Positions 16,934 to 26,628 of a stretch of DNA of 64,000 nt are shown piece by piece (position 1 is the first letter of the stretch; each line of letters opens with the position of its first letter). A program made the translations under genes and the position numbers. The stretch spans positions 1 through 64,000 of the forward strand of contig JADBEO010000006.1 of NCBI GenBank assembly GCA_031316315.1, written 5' to 3'. The stretch is from Chelatococcus sambhunathii (GTDB taxonomy: Bacteria; Pseudomonadota; Alphaproteobacteria; Rhizobiales; Methylopilaceae). Below the pieces are notes generated by a model. It was not told the origin of the DNA. It was given only the letters and a program-made list of their open reading frames with translations, and did not search any database.

Positions 16934-18175
16934 GTGCAGTCACGGCCGCGAGTTCTGAGCGCCGTCCTGGCGGCGGCCGTCGTGTTCGCCGCCGGAACCG
17001 CTGTGGCCGGCGACCGCCAGGAGGACTTCTGGTCCGTCGGACGGCCGAAGTCCGATCAGGGCTACCGGCTCGCGCCGATCTCCGCCTTCCCCGTGCCCAC
17101 ACCCGCAGACCAGCTTCCGACGGCGCGACTCAAGGCGCCTGACGGTTTCAAGGTCGAGACTTTCGCGAGCGACGTGCTCGACGCGCGCATGCTCGCGGAG
17201 GGAGACAAGGGGACGATCTTCGTCTCCTCGCTGTTCGTTGCGAACAAGGTCTACGCCCTCGTAGATCGGAGCGGGCGGCGGGAGGTCAAGGTCGTGCTCG
17301 ACGACACGCCGCTCGCCAACGGCGTCGCGTTCCGCGACGGCGCCCTCTATGTCGCGACCCCGAAGCAGATCCTGAGGCTCGACGGCATCGAGGACAGGCT
17401 GGACGACCCGCCCAAACCGACCGTCGTCTATGACGGCTTCCCGCCTTCCTCCCAGCATGGCTGGAAGTTCCTGCGCTTCGGGCCCGACGGCAAGCTCTAC
17501 GCGCCGGTCGGCGCGCCCTGCAACATCTGCATTCCCGACAAGGTCCACGCCCGAATCTACCGCATGAACCCGGACGGGAGCGATGTCGAACCGGTGGCGC
17601 TGGGCGTGCGCAACACGGTCGGCTTCGATTTCGATCCGCGGTCGGGAGACCTCTGGTTCACCGACAACCAGCGCGACTGGACCGCCGACGACATGCCGCT
17701 CGACGAGCTCAATCATGTCACGCGTCCCGGCCGGCAGAACTTCGGATTCCCCTATTGCCACTCCGGCATGATGGTCGATCCCGCCCTCGGCGGGGGCCGG
17801 TCCTGCTCGGAGTTCACGCCGCCCGCCGCATTGCTCGGCCCGCACGCCGCTCCGCTCGGCATGCGCTTCTACGACGGCGCGGCCTTTCCCGGGCAGTATC
17901 GCGGCGCGATCTTCATCGCCCGCCATGGTCCCTGGAATCGCGCCGCCAAGTACGCCGACGTCGCCGTCGCCTATCTCAACGATAAGCGCGAGGTGGTGAC
18001 GGTCGAGCCCTTTCTCACCGGCTTCGTTGAGGACGGCGACTATGTCGGACGGCCTGTGGACGTCCACGTGATGAAGGACGGCTCCCTGCTGGTCTCCGAC
18101 GACCACAACGGCGCGATCTATCGCGTCAGCTATGTCGGCCCGCCCTCCGCAACCGAGACGCACGCGCCGCGTTGA
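16934..18175 (+). CDS. Sorbosone dehydrogenase-like secreted beta-propeller protein
   Basis: 413 residues with a GTG start about 12 bases after GAGGAG. A signal peptide is clear (VLSAVLAAAVVFAAGTAVAG). The mature protein belongs to the PQQ-dependent glucose/sorbosone dehydrogenase beta-propeller family: FKVETFASDVLDARMLA, SSQHGWKFLRFGPDGKLY, ALGVRNTVGFDFDPRSGDLWFTDN, HGPWNRA and the C-terminal GRPVDVHVMKDGSLLVSDDHNGAIYRV. It acts in the periplasm and probably oxidises a sugar or polyol if PQQ is bound. There is no CxxCH haem site (APCNIC lacks the histidine), so it lacks its own cytochrome domain. The substrate is unknown. Confidence 0.82.
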   Translation: MQSRPRVLSAVLAAAVVFAAGTAVAGDRQEDFWSVGRPKSDQGYRLAPISAFPVPTPADQLPTARLKAPDGFKVETFASDVLDARMLAEGDKGTIFVSSLFVANKVYALVDRSGRREVKVVLDDTPLANGVAFRDGALYVATPKQILRLDGIEDRLDDPPKPTVVYDGFPPSSQHGWKFLRFGPDGKLYAPVGAPCNICIPDKVHARIYRMNPDGSDVEPVALGVRNTVGFDFDPRSGDLWFTDNQRDWTADDMPLDELNHVTRPGRQNFGFPYCHSGMMVDPALGGGRSCSEFTPPAALLGPHAAPLGMRFYDGAAFPGQYRGAIFIARHGPWNRAAKYADVAVAYLNDKREVVTVEPFLTGFVEDGDYVGRPVDVHVMKDGSLLVSDDHNGAIYRVSYVGPPSATETHAPR

Positions 18176-18221
18176 TCCTCAAAGGTCCGCGCTCCGCGAC
18201 CCGCCCCCGGAGGATCCTCCT

Positions 18222-18512
18222 ATGGCCCTGTTCCGTCGTTCCCTGTTCGGCGGCGGCTCGCTGTTCGGCCGCAGCCGCGTCTTTGATCGCGACTACGACC
18301 GAGCGCCCGTCGCGACCCGCGCCGGTTATTACGGCTTCCTGAGCGCGCCGTCCTTGCCGCTCTTCATCGTCTCGATCGTGATGGCGGCCGCCGTCGTGCT
18401 GTTCCGTTACGGCAAGGTCGACGTGCCGGTCGTGACCTCGGCCAACGCCTTCGAGATCCTCGCGATCGCCTATGCGATCCTGGTCGCGGGCGTGGTGCTG
18501 CGGCGCTTTTGA
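18222..18512 (+). CDS. Small two-TM membrane protein
   Basis: 96 residues from the ATG at 18222, preceded by GGAGGATCCTCCT. A basic, Gly/Arg-rich N-terminus (RRSLFGGGSLFGRSR) is followed by GYYGFLSAPSLP and two hydrophobic segments, about 48-66 (LFIVSIVMAAAVVLFRYG) and 77-93 (FEILAIAYAILVAGVVL). Function unknown; it is probably an inner-membrane protein common among Hyphomicrobiales. It follows the dehydrogenase-like gene by 46 bp and may share its transcript. Confidence 0.7.
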   Translation: MALFRRSLFGGGSLFGRSRVFDRDYDRAPVATRAGYYGFLSAPSLPLFIVSIVMAAAVVLFRYGKVDVPVVTSANAFEILAIAYAILVAGVVLRRF

Positions 18513-18566
18513 CCGGGCCGCGGCGGCGAGCCGGCGCGTCTGCGCGCCGACCGGCCGCCGCTCAGC

Positions 18567-18977
<411 letters not shown>

Positions 18978-19043
18978 GTCGGTCGCCTCCTGAACGGTTT
19001 CTCGCGCAATATGGTCGCGCGGCGGCCGTTTGGGCAGAGGCTA

Positions 19044-21047
19044 TCACGCCGGCAGCGCCTCGACCGGGCCGGCGGCGGCGTTCGCGGCGCGCGTCTTGGC
19101 CGCGCGGCAAACCTCGACGGTTTCTCTGAGCGAGCGGGTCACCGCGTTGGCCTGGACCGAAGGGTCGCGGTCGGCGCGGGTCGGCGCGGCGACCACCGCC
19201 GGCGCCGCCGCCGTGCGCCAGCGGGCGACGACGATCTCGGCCTTCGTGGCGCGCCGGCGGATGCGGCGCACCGCGAGCCGGATGTGAGCTTCGGTCGGCT
19301 CGAGGCATACCGCGCACCAGACCGACCCGGCGCCCGCTTCGTCACGCTCGAACAGGCGCGCCGCGACGCCGTTCTTTACCAGGATCTGGGCGACGATCAG
19401 GGCGGCCGCCTGGTCGATCGGGGTCCGTCCACCGACGCAAACGACCGCCGACGGATCGGTCGTCTCGATCGGCTTGTCGGCGCCCGGCGCGGCCAAGGCG
19501 GGGCCGGTCCCGGGCGACATGAAGCGGGGCCGCGGCAGGGTCCATCCCTTCTGGGCCTCGGCTTCCGATTTCTCTGCGCCGTCCAGCGCGACCTGCATCT
19601 CGGGATCGCCGGTCGGGCTCGGAACCGTCGGGTCGGCGTCGGCATAGGCTTCAAGATCGTCGACGAGCTCGGACACCGAGGCCTTGAGGGCGGCGAGACG
19701 GTCGCCCTTCAGCGCGCCGCGCTCCGCGTCGCGTTGCGCGAGCAGAAGCCCGGGAAGCGCGACCTCCTCGTAATAGGCTGAGAGCGATCTCTCTCTCAGG
19801 AACTCCTCGGCTTTTTCCGCCGCCTCGGCGGGGTCGCGCGCGAGCATGCGCTGGTAGAACAGCTCCGCCGGCGTCAGCGCCGGGCGGTCGCCGAACATGG
19901 TGTCGAGGAAGGCGAGGCTCTCGACGTGTCGGCCGAGCACGACCAGGCACACGGTCAGCGGGGTCGCCAGCACGAGGCCGACCGGACCCCACAGCGCCGT
20001 CCAGAACGTCGCCGACATGATCACGCCGACGGGCGAGAGGCCGGTCGAGCGGCCGTAGATCAGCGGCTCGATGACGTGGCCGACGATTGGCTCGACCACC
20101 GCGAACAAGGCGGCGGTCGCGATCAGCATGGTCCAGCCCGGATCGACGGCGGCGGCGAGCGCCAGCGGGAACACGGCGGCGATCACCGCGCCGATATAGG
20201 GCACGAAGCGCAGCACCGCGGCGACGACGCCCCAGAGCGCGGGGCTCGGGACGCCGATGATCCAGAGACCGACGCCGATGGTCAGGCCGAAGCCGGCGTT
20301 GAGCGCGAGTTGCGTGAGGAACAGCCGCGACAGCCGCCGCGCCGCGTCGTCGATCGCCGCCGTCGTCCGCTGGATGTCGCGCGCCCCGGCGAGACTCATC
20401 AGCCGGTTCCGCAGATCCTCCCGCTCCAGCAGGATGAAGATCACGAAGACGAGGATGATGCCGACCGTCGCCAGCGGATGCAGCAGCGGCCCCGCGATGT
20501 CGCTGAGATTCTGAAGCGCGCTGCGCGGCGGCTCGCGGACCTCGACGAGCGTCGGCGCGTCCGGCGGGCGCGCCTGGGAAGGCTCTCCCGGACGAACCGT
20601 CTTGCCGCCCGCAGGCGCGTCGAACTCCTTGCCGAGGCTCTGCAGCATGTCGGCCGCGCGTTCCAGCGTGCCGCTGCCGAAGGTCCAGCCGCGCAGAGAC
20701 TGGATCTTGTCGCGCATCGTCGACTGGTAGCGCGGCAGGTCGCCCGCGAGTTGCCCGACCTGCCCGGCGAGGATCGCCGTCAGTCCCGTGATGATCCCGA
20801 AGGCGAGCATGACCGCGACCGCGACCGCGAGCGGCCGCGGGACCCGCATGCGCTTAGCCAGGCTGATCAGCGGAGACAGAACGAAAGAGAGCAGCAGCGC
20901 CAGGGCGATCGGGATCAGGAGATCCGCGCCGACATAGAGCGTCGCCACCACCGCGAACGCGATGATGCACCAGGAGGCGACGACCATCGCGCCGCCGCCT
21001 TCGGCGCTCTCCCCCACGAGCCGAATATTTCTCGCCAAACGCGCCAC
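19044..21047 (-). CDS. AI-2E family transporter (PerM/YdiK-like) with long C-terminal extension
   Basis: Up to 667 residues from a GTG; an ATG at 20987 (647 residues) starts at the usual family position and is equally likely. The N-terminal about 390 residues form the AI-2E/PerM fold with eight hydrophobic segments, including LLIPIALALLLSFVLSPL, the LEREDLRNRL motif, and GLSPVGVIMSATFWTALWGPVGLVLATPL. Members export small molecules or peptides or act as Na+/H+ antiporters. The remaining about 270 residues are cytosolic: a helical part, a Pro-rich linker, and a domain with AALIVAQILVKNGVAARLFE plus a basic Ala/Arg-rich tail. The same C-terminal layout is seen in many alphaproteobacterial homologues. 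The substrate is unknown. Confidence 0.8.
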   Translation of the reverse strand: MARLARNIRLVGESAEGGGAMVVASWCIIAFAVVATLYVGADLLIPIALALLLSFVLSPLISLAKRMRVPRPLAVAVAVMLAFGIITGLTAILAGQVGQLAGDLPRYQSTMRDKIQSLRGWTFGSGTLERAADMLQSLGKEFDAPAGGKTVRPGEPSQARPPDAPTLVEVREPPRSALQNLSDIAGPLLHPLATVGIILVFVIFILLEREDLRNRLMSLAGARDIQRTTAAIDDAARRLSRLFLTQLALNAGFGLTIGVGLWIIGVPSPALWGVVAAVLRFVPYIGAVIAAVFPLALAAAVDPGWTMLIATAALFAVVEPIVGHVIEPLIYGRSTGLSPVGVIMSATFWTALWGPVGLVLATPLTVCLVVLGRHVESLAFLDTMFGDRPALTPAELFYQRMLARDPAEAAEKAEEFLRERSLSAYYEEVALPGLLLAQRDAERGALKGDRLAALKASVSELVDDLEAYADADPTVPSPTGDPEMQVALDGAEKSEAEAQKGWTLPRPRFMSPGTGPALAAPGADKPIETTDPSAVVCVGGRTPIDQAAALIVAQILVKNGVAARLFERDEAGAGSVWCAVCLEPTEAHIRLAVRRIRRRATKAEIVVARWRTAAAPAVVAAPTRADRDPSVQANAVTRSLRETVEVCRAAKTRAANAAAGPVEALPA

Positions 21048-21165
21048 CGGTCACGACGCGGCGGACCGCGTCCTTCGCCCACACGCAATAACGATCTGGC
21101 GTTCCAGCTGTTCCCAAGCGGCTCCGCCGCGTCAGTCCAGCGGCCGGCTCCGGCATAAAAATATA

Positions 21166-21194
21166 TTGACACAATTTATAGATTGACTTGATTA
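21166..21194 (+). promoter_or_regulatory. Candidate promoter of the ssu-like operon
   Basis: TTGACA at 21166-21171 is followed after 17 bp by TGATTA (21189-21194), in an AT-rich stretch (about 21156-21200) that stands out against GC-rich surroundings. It lies 31 bp before the ATG of the substrate-binding protein. The -10 match is weak; a second TTGACT overlaps. A LysR-type sulfur regulator would be expected, but no site is obvious. Confidence 0.4.
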
Positions 21195-21224
21195 AGGCTG
21201 ATCATCGTTCCTCGGAGACGCCAG

Positions 21225-22193
21225 ATGTCGTTCCTCTCCCGGCGCGCCGCGCTGCTCGCGCCGCTCCTCGCCGCCATGCTGTGCGGCGCGGCCGCGGCCG
21301 CGCCGTCTGAGATCAGGCTCGACTGGGCGACCTACAGCCCTGTGAGCATCGCGTTGAAGGAGAACGGCTTCCTCGAAAAGGCGCTCGAAGCCGACGGGAT
21401 CAAGGTGCGCTGGGTCCAGTCTCTCGGCTCGAACAAGGCGCTCGAATTCCTCAACGCCGGCTCCCTGGACTTCGGCTCCTCCGCCTCCGCCGCGGCGCTC
21501 ATCGCCCGCCTCAACGGCAATCCGGTGAAGTCCGTCTACGTCTACTCCCGCGCGGAATGGACGGCGCTCGTCACGAAGCCCGACAGCGGGATCAACGGGA
21601 TCGCGGACCTCAAGGGGAAGCGCGTCGCCGTCACTCGCGGCACCGATCCCCACATCTTCCTGATCCGGGCTTTCGCGCATGAGAAGCTGTCGGACAAGGA
21701 CGTCAAGCTGGTGCTGCTGCAGCACGCCGACGGCCGCCTCGCGCTCCAGCGCGGCGACGTCGACGCGTGGATGGGGCTCGATCCGATGATGGCCTCGGCC
21801 GAACTGCAGGACGGCGCAAAGCTGGCGTTCCGTGATCCGTCCCTCAACAGCTGGGGCTCGCTGAACGTGCGCGAGGCCTTCGCGGCCGAGAACCCGGCGC
21901 TCGTGGACAAAGTGCTCAAGGCCTACGACCAGGCGCGGACATGGTCGCTCGAGCACCCGAAGGAGCTCAGCGCGCTTCTCGCCAAAGCCGCCAAGCTTCC
22001 GGAGGACGTGGTCGCCCGCCAGCTCGAGCGAACGACCATCAAGTACACCCCGATCTCGGACGCCGACGTCGAGGCCGTCGCGGCGGCCGGCGAGGCGCTG
22101 GCGCAGGCCGGCGTGCTGCCGGCCGAAACCGACGTGAAGAAGGTCACGGGCGAGCTGATCGACAGGTCCTTCGACGCCAAGCTGACCAACTGA
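21225..22193 (+). CDS. ssuA: Aliphatic sulfonate ABC transporter, periplasmic substrate-binding protein
   Basis: 322 residues. The signal peptide is RRAALLAPLLAAMLCGAAAAA. The mature part is an SsuA/NMT1-type binding protein: IRLDWATYSPVSIALKENGFLEKAL, VRWVQSLGSNKALEFLNAGSLDFGSSASAAAL, and LKGKRVAVTRGTDPHIFLIRA. It captures alkanesulfonates or similar sulfonates in the periplasm and hands them to the adjacent permease and ATPase. First gene of a three-gene operon. No monooxygenase (ssuD) follows, so desulfonation must be encoded elsewhere. A taurine- or nitrate-type ligand cannot be excluded by eye. Confidence 0.85.
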   Translation: MSFLSRRAALLAPLLAAMLCGAAAAAPSEIRLDWATYSPVSIALKENGFLEKALEADGIKVRWVQSLGSNKALEFLNAGSLDFGSSASAAALIARLNGNPVKSVYVYSRAEWTALVTKPDSGINGIADLKGKRVAVTRGTDPHIFLIRAFAHEKLSDKDVKLVLLQHADGRLALQRGDVDAWMGLDPMMASAELQDGAKLAFRDPSLNSWGSLNVREAFAAENPALVDKVLKAYDQARTWSLEHPKELSALLAKAAKLPEDVVARQLERTTIKYTPISDADVEAVAAAGEALAQAGVLPAETDVKKVTGELIDRSFDAKLTN

Positions 22194-22209
22194 CCGGCGG
22201 TCCATCTCG

Positions 22210-23052
22210 ATGACCGCCCTGGAGCTTCCGTCAGCCCACGCCGCCGAGACCGGACCGCGGGCCCGCGGGTCCGGCGCGGCCGGCCGCCTGGCCGGTCCGC
22301 TTCTCGGCCTCGCGCTGCCGGTCGGCCTCGCGCTGGCCTGGGAGGCCGCGGTCCGCCTCGGCCTGTCCGACGGCCGGCTGGTGGCGCCGCCAAGCCGCAT
22401 CGCCTCGACCCTTGTCGAGCTCGCGCGATCGGGCGACCTCGCGAGCCACCTCGCCGCGACCGCATGGCGCGTCGGAGCGGGCTTTGCGCTCGGCGTGTTT
22501 TCGGGCACGGCGCTCGGCGCGATGGCGGGCGCCTCGACCGTCGTCCGGCGAATCGTCGATCCGACGCTGCAGGGGCTTCGGGCGGTTCCGTCGATCGCCT
22601 GGGTGCCGCTCTTCATCCTGTGGCTCGGCATCTTCGAGCCGTCCAAGGTCGCGCTGATCGCGGTCGGCGTGTTCTTTCCGGTCTATCTCGGCGTGCTCGG
22701 CGCGATCGCCTCGGTCGACCGCAAGATCGTCGAGGTCGGGCGCATCTTCCGCCTGTCGCGCATCGCCTTGGTGCGGCGCATCCTGCTGCCGGCGATCCTT
22801 CCGTCCTACGTGGTCGCGCTGCGGGCCGGGCTCGGGCTCGGCTGGATGTTCGTGGTCGCGGCAGAATTCATGGGCGCGTCGGAGGGGCTCGGCTATCTGC
22901 TGGTTGACGGCCAGCAGCTCGGCAAGCCCGACCAGATCGTCGCCGTGATCCTGATCTTCGCGCTCTGCGGAAAGCTGACCGACACCGTCCTCGTCGCCGC
23001 GACGGCGCCTGCGCTCAGGTGGCAGGACGTGACGGGGACGGAGGATCGATGA
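22210..23052 (+). CDS. ssuC: Sulfonate ABC transporter permease
   Basis: 280 residues with about six membrane segments in the BPD_transp_1 fold. The first 30 residues are cytosolic and rich in Gly/Ala. The EAA-type cytoplasmic loop is visible as VGRIFRLSRIALVRRILLPAILPSYVVALRAGLGLGWMFVVAAEF, which contacts the ATPase. It sits 16 bp after ssuA and overlaps the next start codon by 4 bases (ATGA), so the three genes are co-translated. Confidence 0.88.
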   Translation: MTALELPSAHAAETGPRARGSGAAGRLAGPLLGLALPVGLALAWEAAVRLGLSDGRLVAPPSRIASTLVELARSGDLASHLAATAWRVGAGFALGVFSGTALGAMAGASTVVRRIVDPTLQGLRAVPSIAWVPLFILWLGIFEPSKVALIAVGVFFPVYLGVLGAIASVDRKIVEVGRIFRLSRIALVRRILLPAILPSYVVALRAGLGLGWMFVVAAEFMGASEGLGYLLVDGQQLGKPDQIVAVILIFALCGKLTDTVLVAATAPALRWQDVTGTEDR

Positions 23053-23804
23053 CGCTTTCGGTCCGGAACGTCTCGAAGATCCTCGGCGGCGCGCCCGTGT
23101 TGTCGCGCCTGTCGCTGGACGTCGAGCAAGGCCGCATCCTCGCGATCGTGGGCGGCTCCGGCTGCGGCAAGAGCACCCTGCTCCGCCTGATCTCCGGTCT
23201 CGACCGGCCGAGCGCCGGCGAGATCGCGCTCGACGGCTCCCCTGTCGTCGGACCCCGCGCGGAGATCGGCCTCGTCTTCCAGGAGCCGCGCCTGCTGCCT
23301 TGGCTGACGGTCCGGCAGAACGTCGGCTTCGGCCTCGACGACCGCGAGACCCGCGAGCGCGAGGCGCTCGTCGATCAGGCGCTGGAACGCGTCGGACTGA
23401 CCGAGCGCGCCGACGCTTGGCCCCGGCAGCTGTCAGGCGGCCAGGCGCAGCGCGCGGCGCTGGCGCGCGCCATCGTGCTGAGGCCGAGGGCCCTATTGCT
23501 CGACGAGCCGTTCTCCGCGCTCGACGCCATCACCCGCGCCGACCTGCAGGACCATCTGATCGAGCTCTGGGACGCCTTCCGCCCGACCATCGTGCTGGTG
23601 ACGCACGACGTCGAGGAGGCTGTCTATCTCGCCGACGAGGTCGCGGTGATGGCCGCCCGGCCCGGGCGGATCGCCGAGAGCGTCGTCGTGGACGTGCCCC
23701 GCCCGCGCGAGCGGCGGTCCGAACGGCTCGACGCGGTCGCCCGCCGCGTCGCCGGGGCGCTCGACGCGGCGATCCAGAAACGGCCGGCGCGCGAGGCGGG
23801 CTGA
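23049..23804 (+). CDS. ssuB: Sulfonate ABC transporter ATP-binding protein
   Basis: 251 residues starting at the ATG that overlaps the permease stop. All ABC motifs are present: Walker A GGSGCGKST, Q-loop FQEPRLLPW, signature LSGGQAQRAALARAI, Walker B ALLLDEPF, and the switch histidine in VTHDVEEAV. The FQEPRLLPWLTV and EPFSALDAITR segments are typical of SsuB/TauB/NrtD importers. It powers uptake by the SsuAC pair. Confidence 0.9.
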   Translation: MTLSVRNVSKILGGAPVLSRLSLDVEQGRILAIVGGSGCGKSTLLRLISGLDRPSAGEIALDGSPVVGPRAEIGLVFQEPRLLPWLTVRQNVGFGLDDRETREREALVDQALERVGLTERADAWPRQLSGGQAQRAALARAIVLRPRALLLDEPFSALDAITRADLQDHLIELWDAFRPTIVLVTHDVEEAVYLADEVAVMAARPGRIAESVVVDVPRPRERRSERLDAVARRVAGALDAAIQKRPAREAG

Positions 23805-23808
23805 AGCG

Positions 23809-24705
23809 TCAGATCTCGACGCGCCACTCGAACTCCATGACCTCGCCCGCCGGTAGCCGGACGACGCCGGGCTTGTCCCTGAACTCGCCGTCCCAGCCGA
23901 TGAAGCTCGCCATGCCGCGCCAGGGCTCGATGCACAGGAACGGCGCGCCCTTGGGCGCCGACCAGACGCCGAGATCCTCGTAGCCGCGCCACGACACGGT
24001 CATGGAGCGCAGAGGCTCGCCGCTTTCCGAAAGCGCGGAGTAGCGCACGGACTTGCTGCGCGGGCCGGGCATCACGAGCGCGTCGTTCGAGAACAGGGCC
24101 GGATCGAGCGGCAGCCTCTCGCCGTCGAACGGCAGCGGGGCCTCGGGCCCGAGCAGCCCGCCCTCGACGGTGCGGCGCTTGCCGGTCTCACGCGCCTCGA
24201 ACTCGAGCACGTGACGGTCCTTCGGAACGCCGTCGACCAGCGGCCAGCGAAATCCCGGATGCGCTCCGATCGAGAACGGCAGCTCGCCGTCCCCCGGATT
24301 GAAGACGCGTGAGACGACGGACAGCGCGCCCTCCTCGACGGAGAAATCCATTTCGAGCCGGAACGCGAAGGGATAAAGCGCGCGCGTCGCCTCGCTGTCC
24401 GCCAGCGCGAGGACAGCGCGCGCCGCGGATCGTTCGATCCAGGCGAACTGCATGCCGCGTGCGAAGCCGTGCTGGGTGACCCGGTAGCTTTTATCCTCGT
24501 GGCGCAACGTGTCGCCGGCGAGCCGCCCGACGATGGGGAATAGAACCGGCGCATGGCGCGGCCACTCCGGGCCGGCCTGCCAGAGCAGTTCGCCGCCGGC
24601 GTCGTCCTTCAGGCTGACGAGTTCCGCGCCCTTGCGCGCGACGACGGCCGACAGCCGATCCGAGACGATCCTGAAACGGTCTTCCATCGCATCAGAATCC
24701 GCCAC
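23809..24705 (-). CDS. Aldose 1-epimerase family protein
   Basis: 298 residues from a GTG at 24705 with GGAGG six bases upstream; an internal ATG at 24687 has no ribosome site. The sequence follows the galactose-mutarotase-like family: GAELVSLKDDAGGELLWQAGPEWPRHAPVLFPIVGRLAGD, FARGMQFAW, and IGAHPGFRWPL with the conserved histidine, then LCIEPWRGMASFIG. Enzymes of this group interconvert alpha and beta anomers of hexoses or hexose phosphates in the cytosol. The sugar is unknown. It converges on ssuB with 4 bp between stops. Confidence 0.82.
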   Translation of the reverse strand: MADSDAMEDRFRIVSDRLSAVVARKGAELVSLKDDAGGELLWQAGPEWPRHAPVLFPIVGRLAGDTLRHEDKSYRVTQHGFARGMQFAWIERSAARAVLALADSEATRALYPFAFRLEMDFSVEEGALSVVSRVFNPGDGELPFSIGAHPGFRWPLVDGVPKDRHVLEFEARETGKRRTVEGGLLGPEAPLPFDGERLPLDPALFSNDALVMPGPRSKSVRYSALSESGEPLRSMTVSWRGYEDLGVWSAPKGAPFLCIEPWRGMASFIGWDGEFRDKPGVVRLPAGEVMEFEWRVEI

Positions 24706-24937
24706 TCGTCGCCTCCGGTTTCGCGTGCATCGCGGAATAGCGGGCCGCGCCGGGAGGCCCGACCACGGCGGTTGCTCGCCTCCGCCCTCCTCCACCCTTA
24801 ACGCCGGAGCCGCGAGGCGCAATCCCGCCTCCATCCGAAAGTCCAAGCGGCGCGATCGCGCGCAGATTTTTTCGCGAGCGACGTCGGCGCCGGGCATAGT
24901 CGCGCGTCCTTCGAAGCAAGACGGGAGACCCGGCGCG

Positions 24938-25315
24938 ATGCTCTACGCCATTCTCTGCTACCACTCAGAGGCCGTCGTCGGCGGCTGGTCCAAGGAGCAT
25001 GACGAGGCCGTCATGGCGAAGCTCCAGGACGTCAAGGCGAAGCTCGGCCCGAAGATGGGCCCGAACGCGCGCCTGTTGCCAACCCACGCGGCGACCACGC
25101 TCAACAAGAACGTGGAGCCGGCGATGGTGATCGACGGTCCGTTCGCCGAGACCAAGGAGCAGTTGCTCGGCTTCTACGTCGTCGACCTCGACTCGCTGGA
25201 GGATGCGCTCGAATTCGCGCGCGAGCTCGGCAAGGTCAATCCGGGAGGGTCCTACGAGATCCGTCCCGTCGCCTATTTCGACCCCGCCAACACGCCGCAA
25301 GGAACGCATGCATGA
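24938..25315 (+). CDS. YCII-related protein (DGPF domain)
   Basis: 125 residues starting at ATG after ACGGGAGACC. It has the YCII fold with the hallmark DGPFAETKEQLLGFYVVD and the start MLYAILCYHSEAV. Proteins of this group are nearly always encoded beside an ECF-type sigma factor of the ECF42 group, as here: the stop codon overlaps the sigma start (ATGA). Their role is unknown; they have been suggested to act in signalling or as small enzymes linked to stress. Confidence 0.88.
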   Translation: MLYAILCYHSEAVVGGWSKEHDEAVMAKLQDVKAKLGPKMGPNARLLPTHAATTLNKNVEPAMVIDGPFAETKEQLLGFYVVDLDSLEDALEFARELGKVNPGGSYEIRPVAYFDPANTPQGTHA

Positions 25316-26574
25316 CCGACATCGCCTGGGTCGACAAGGCGCTGACCGCCGCGCGTCCCCAGGCGGTCGCGGCGCTGCTGCGCTATTTCCGCGATCTCGA
25401 CACGGCGGAGGAGGCGTTCCAGGAGGCGTGCCTGCGCGCGCTGAAGACGTGGCCGGACAAGGGCCCGCCGCGCGATCCCGCCGCCTGGCTCATCTTCGTC
25501 GGCCGCAACGTCGCGCTGGACGGCCTCCGCCGGCGGTCCCGGCAGACGGAGCTGCCCGACGAGGACCAGCTGTCCGACCTCGGCGACGCCGAGGCCGACA
25601 TCGCCGAGCGGCTCGACCGGTCGGACTATCGCGACGACATCCTGCGGCTGCTCTTCGTCTGCGCCCATCCCGGCCTTCCCTCCACGCAGCAGATCGCGCT
25701 CGCGCTGCGCATCGTCTCGGGGCTCACGGTGAAGCAGATCGCCCGCGCCTTCCTGGTCGGCGAGGCGGCGATGGAGCAGCGCATCACGCGCGCCAAGGCC
25801 AAGGTCGCCGCGGCGGGCGTGCCGTTCGAGACGCCGGGCGCCGCCGAGCGCGCGGAACGGCTGAGAACGGTCGCGGCGATGGTCTATCTGGTTTTCAACG
25901 AGGGCTATTCGGCCTCGGGCGAAGAGATCGAGACGCGCGCGGCGCTCTGCGACGAGGCGATCCGGCTGGCGCGCCTTCTCCTGCGGCTGTTTCCGTCGGA
26001 ACCCGAGATCATGGGCCTCGCGGCGCTGATGCTGCTGCAGCATTCCCGCAGCGGCGCACGCCACGACGCCGGCGGCCAGATCGTGCTGCTGGAAGATCAG
26101 GACCGCGCCCTATGGAGCCGTCCGATGATCACGGAGGGCCTCGCTTTGATGGACAAGGCGATCCGCCATCGCCGACCCGGCCCGTACCAGATCCAGGCGG
26201 CGATCGCCGCGATGCACGCCCGCGCGGCCCGCTACGAGGACACCGATTGGGCCGCCATCGATGCGTTGTATCAGGCCCTCGAGCGCATCCAGCCCTCGCC
26301 GGTGGTGACGCTGAACCGCGCAGTGGCGCTGTCGAAACTTTCAGGTCCAGAGGCCGGGCTCACGCTGATTGCGCCGCTCGCCGAACGCCTGGACGGCTAT
26401 TTCTATTTCCACGGCGTCACCGGCGCCCTGCTGATGGAGCTTGGGCGGAACGCCGAGGCCCGCGTCGCCTTCGATCACGCGATCGCCCTCGCCAACAGCG
26501 CGGCGGAGGCGGCGCATATTCGGTCGCATCTCGACAGGCTGCAGAGCGACGCGGCGGTCGCGCCAGACCATTGA
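25312..26574 (+). CDS. ECF42-type RNA polymerase sigma factor
   Basis: 420 residues, much longer than a normal ECF sigma factor. Region sigma2 spans about 10-80 (VAALLRYFRDLDTAEEAFQEACLRALKTWP) and sigma4 about 100-165 (LLFVCAHPGLPSTQQIALALR...VKQIARAFLVGEAAMEQRITRAK). The remaining about 250 residues form the TPR-like C-terminal extension typical of ECF42 proteins, including YLVFNEGYSAS and VVTLNRAVALS. This extension is needed for activity in studied members, which have no anti-sigma factor. The upstream YCII gene overlaps by 4 bases. The target promoters are not known. Confidence 0.9.
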   Translation: MTDIAWVDKALTAARPQAVAALLRYFRDLDTAEEAFQEACLRALKTWPDKGPPRDPAAWLIFVGRNVALDGLRRRSRQTELPDEDQLSDLGDAEADIAERLDRSDYRDDILRLLFVCAHPGLPSTQQIALALRIVSGLTVKQIARAFLVGEAAMEQRITRAKAKVAAAGVPFETPGAAERAERLRTVAAMVYLVFNEGYSASGEEIETRAALCDEAIRLARLLLRLFPSEPEIMGLAALMLLQHSRSGARHDAGGQIVLLEDQDRALWSRPMITEGLALMDKAIRHRRPGPYQIQAAIAAMHARAARYEDTDWAAIDALYQALERIQPSPVVTLNRAVALSKLSGPEAGLTLIAPLAERLDGYFYFHGVTGALLMELGRNAEARVAFDHAIALANSAAEAAHIRSHLDRLQSDAAVAPDH

Positions 26575-26628
26575 TCCCCGCGGCAGCGGCGCACAGGCTG
26601 AGCTAGGCGCGCCGCCCGGGGACGGCTC

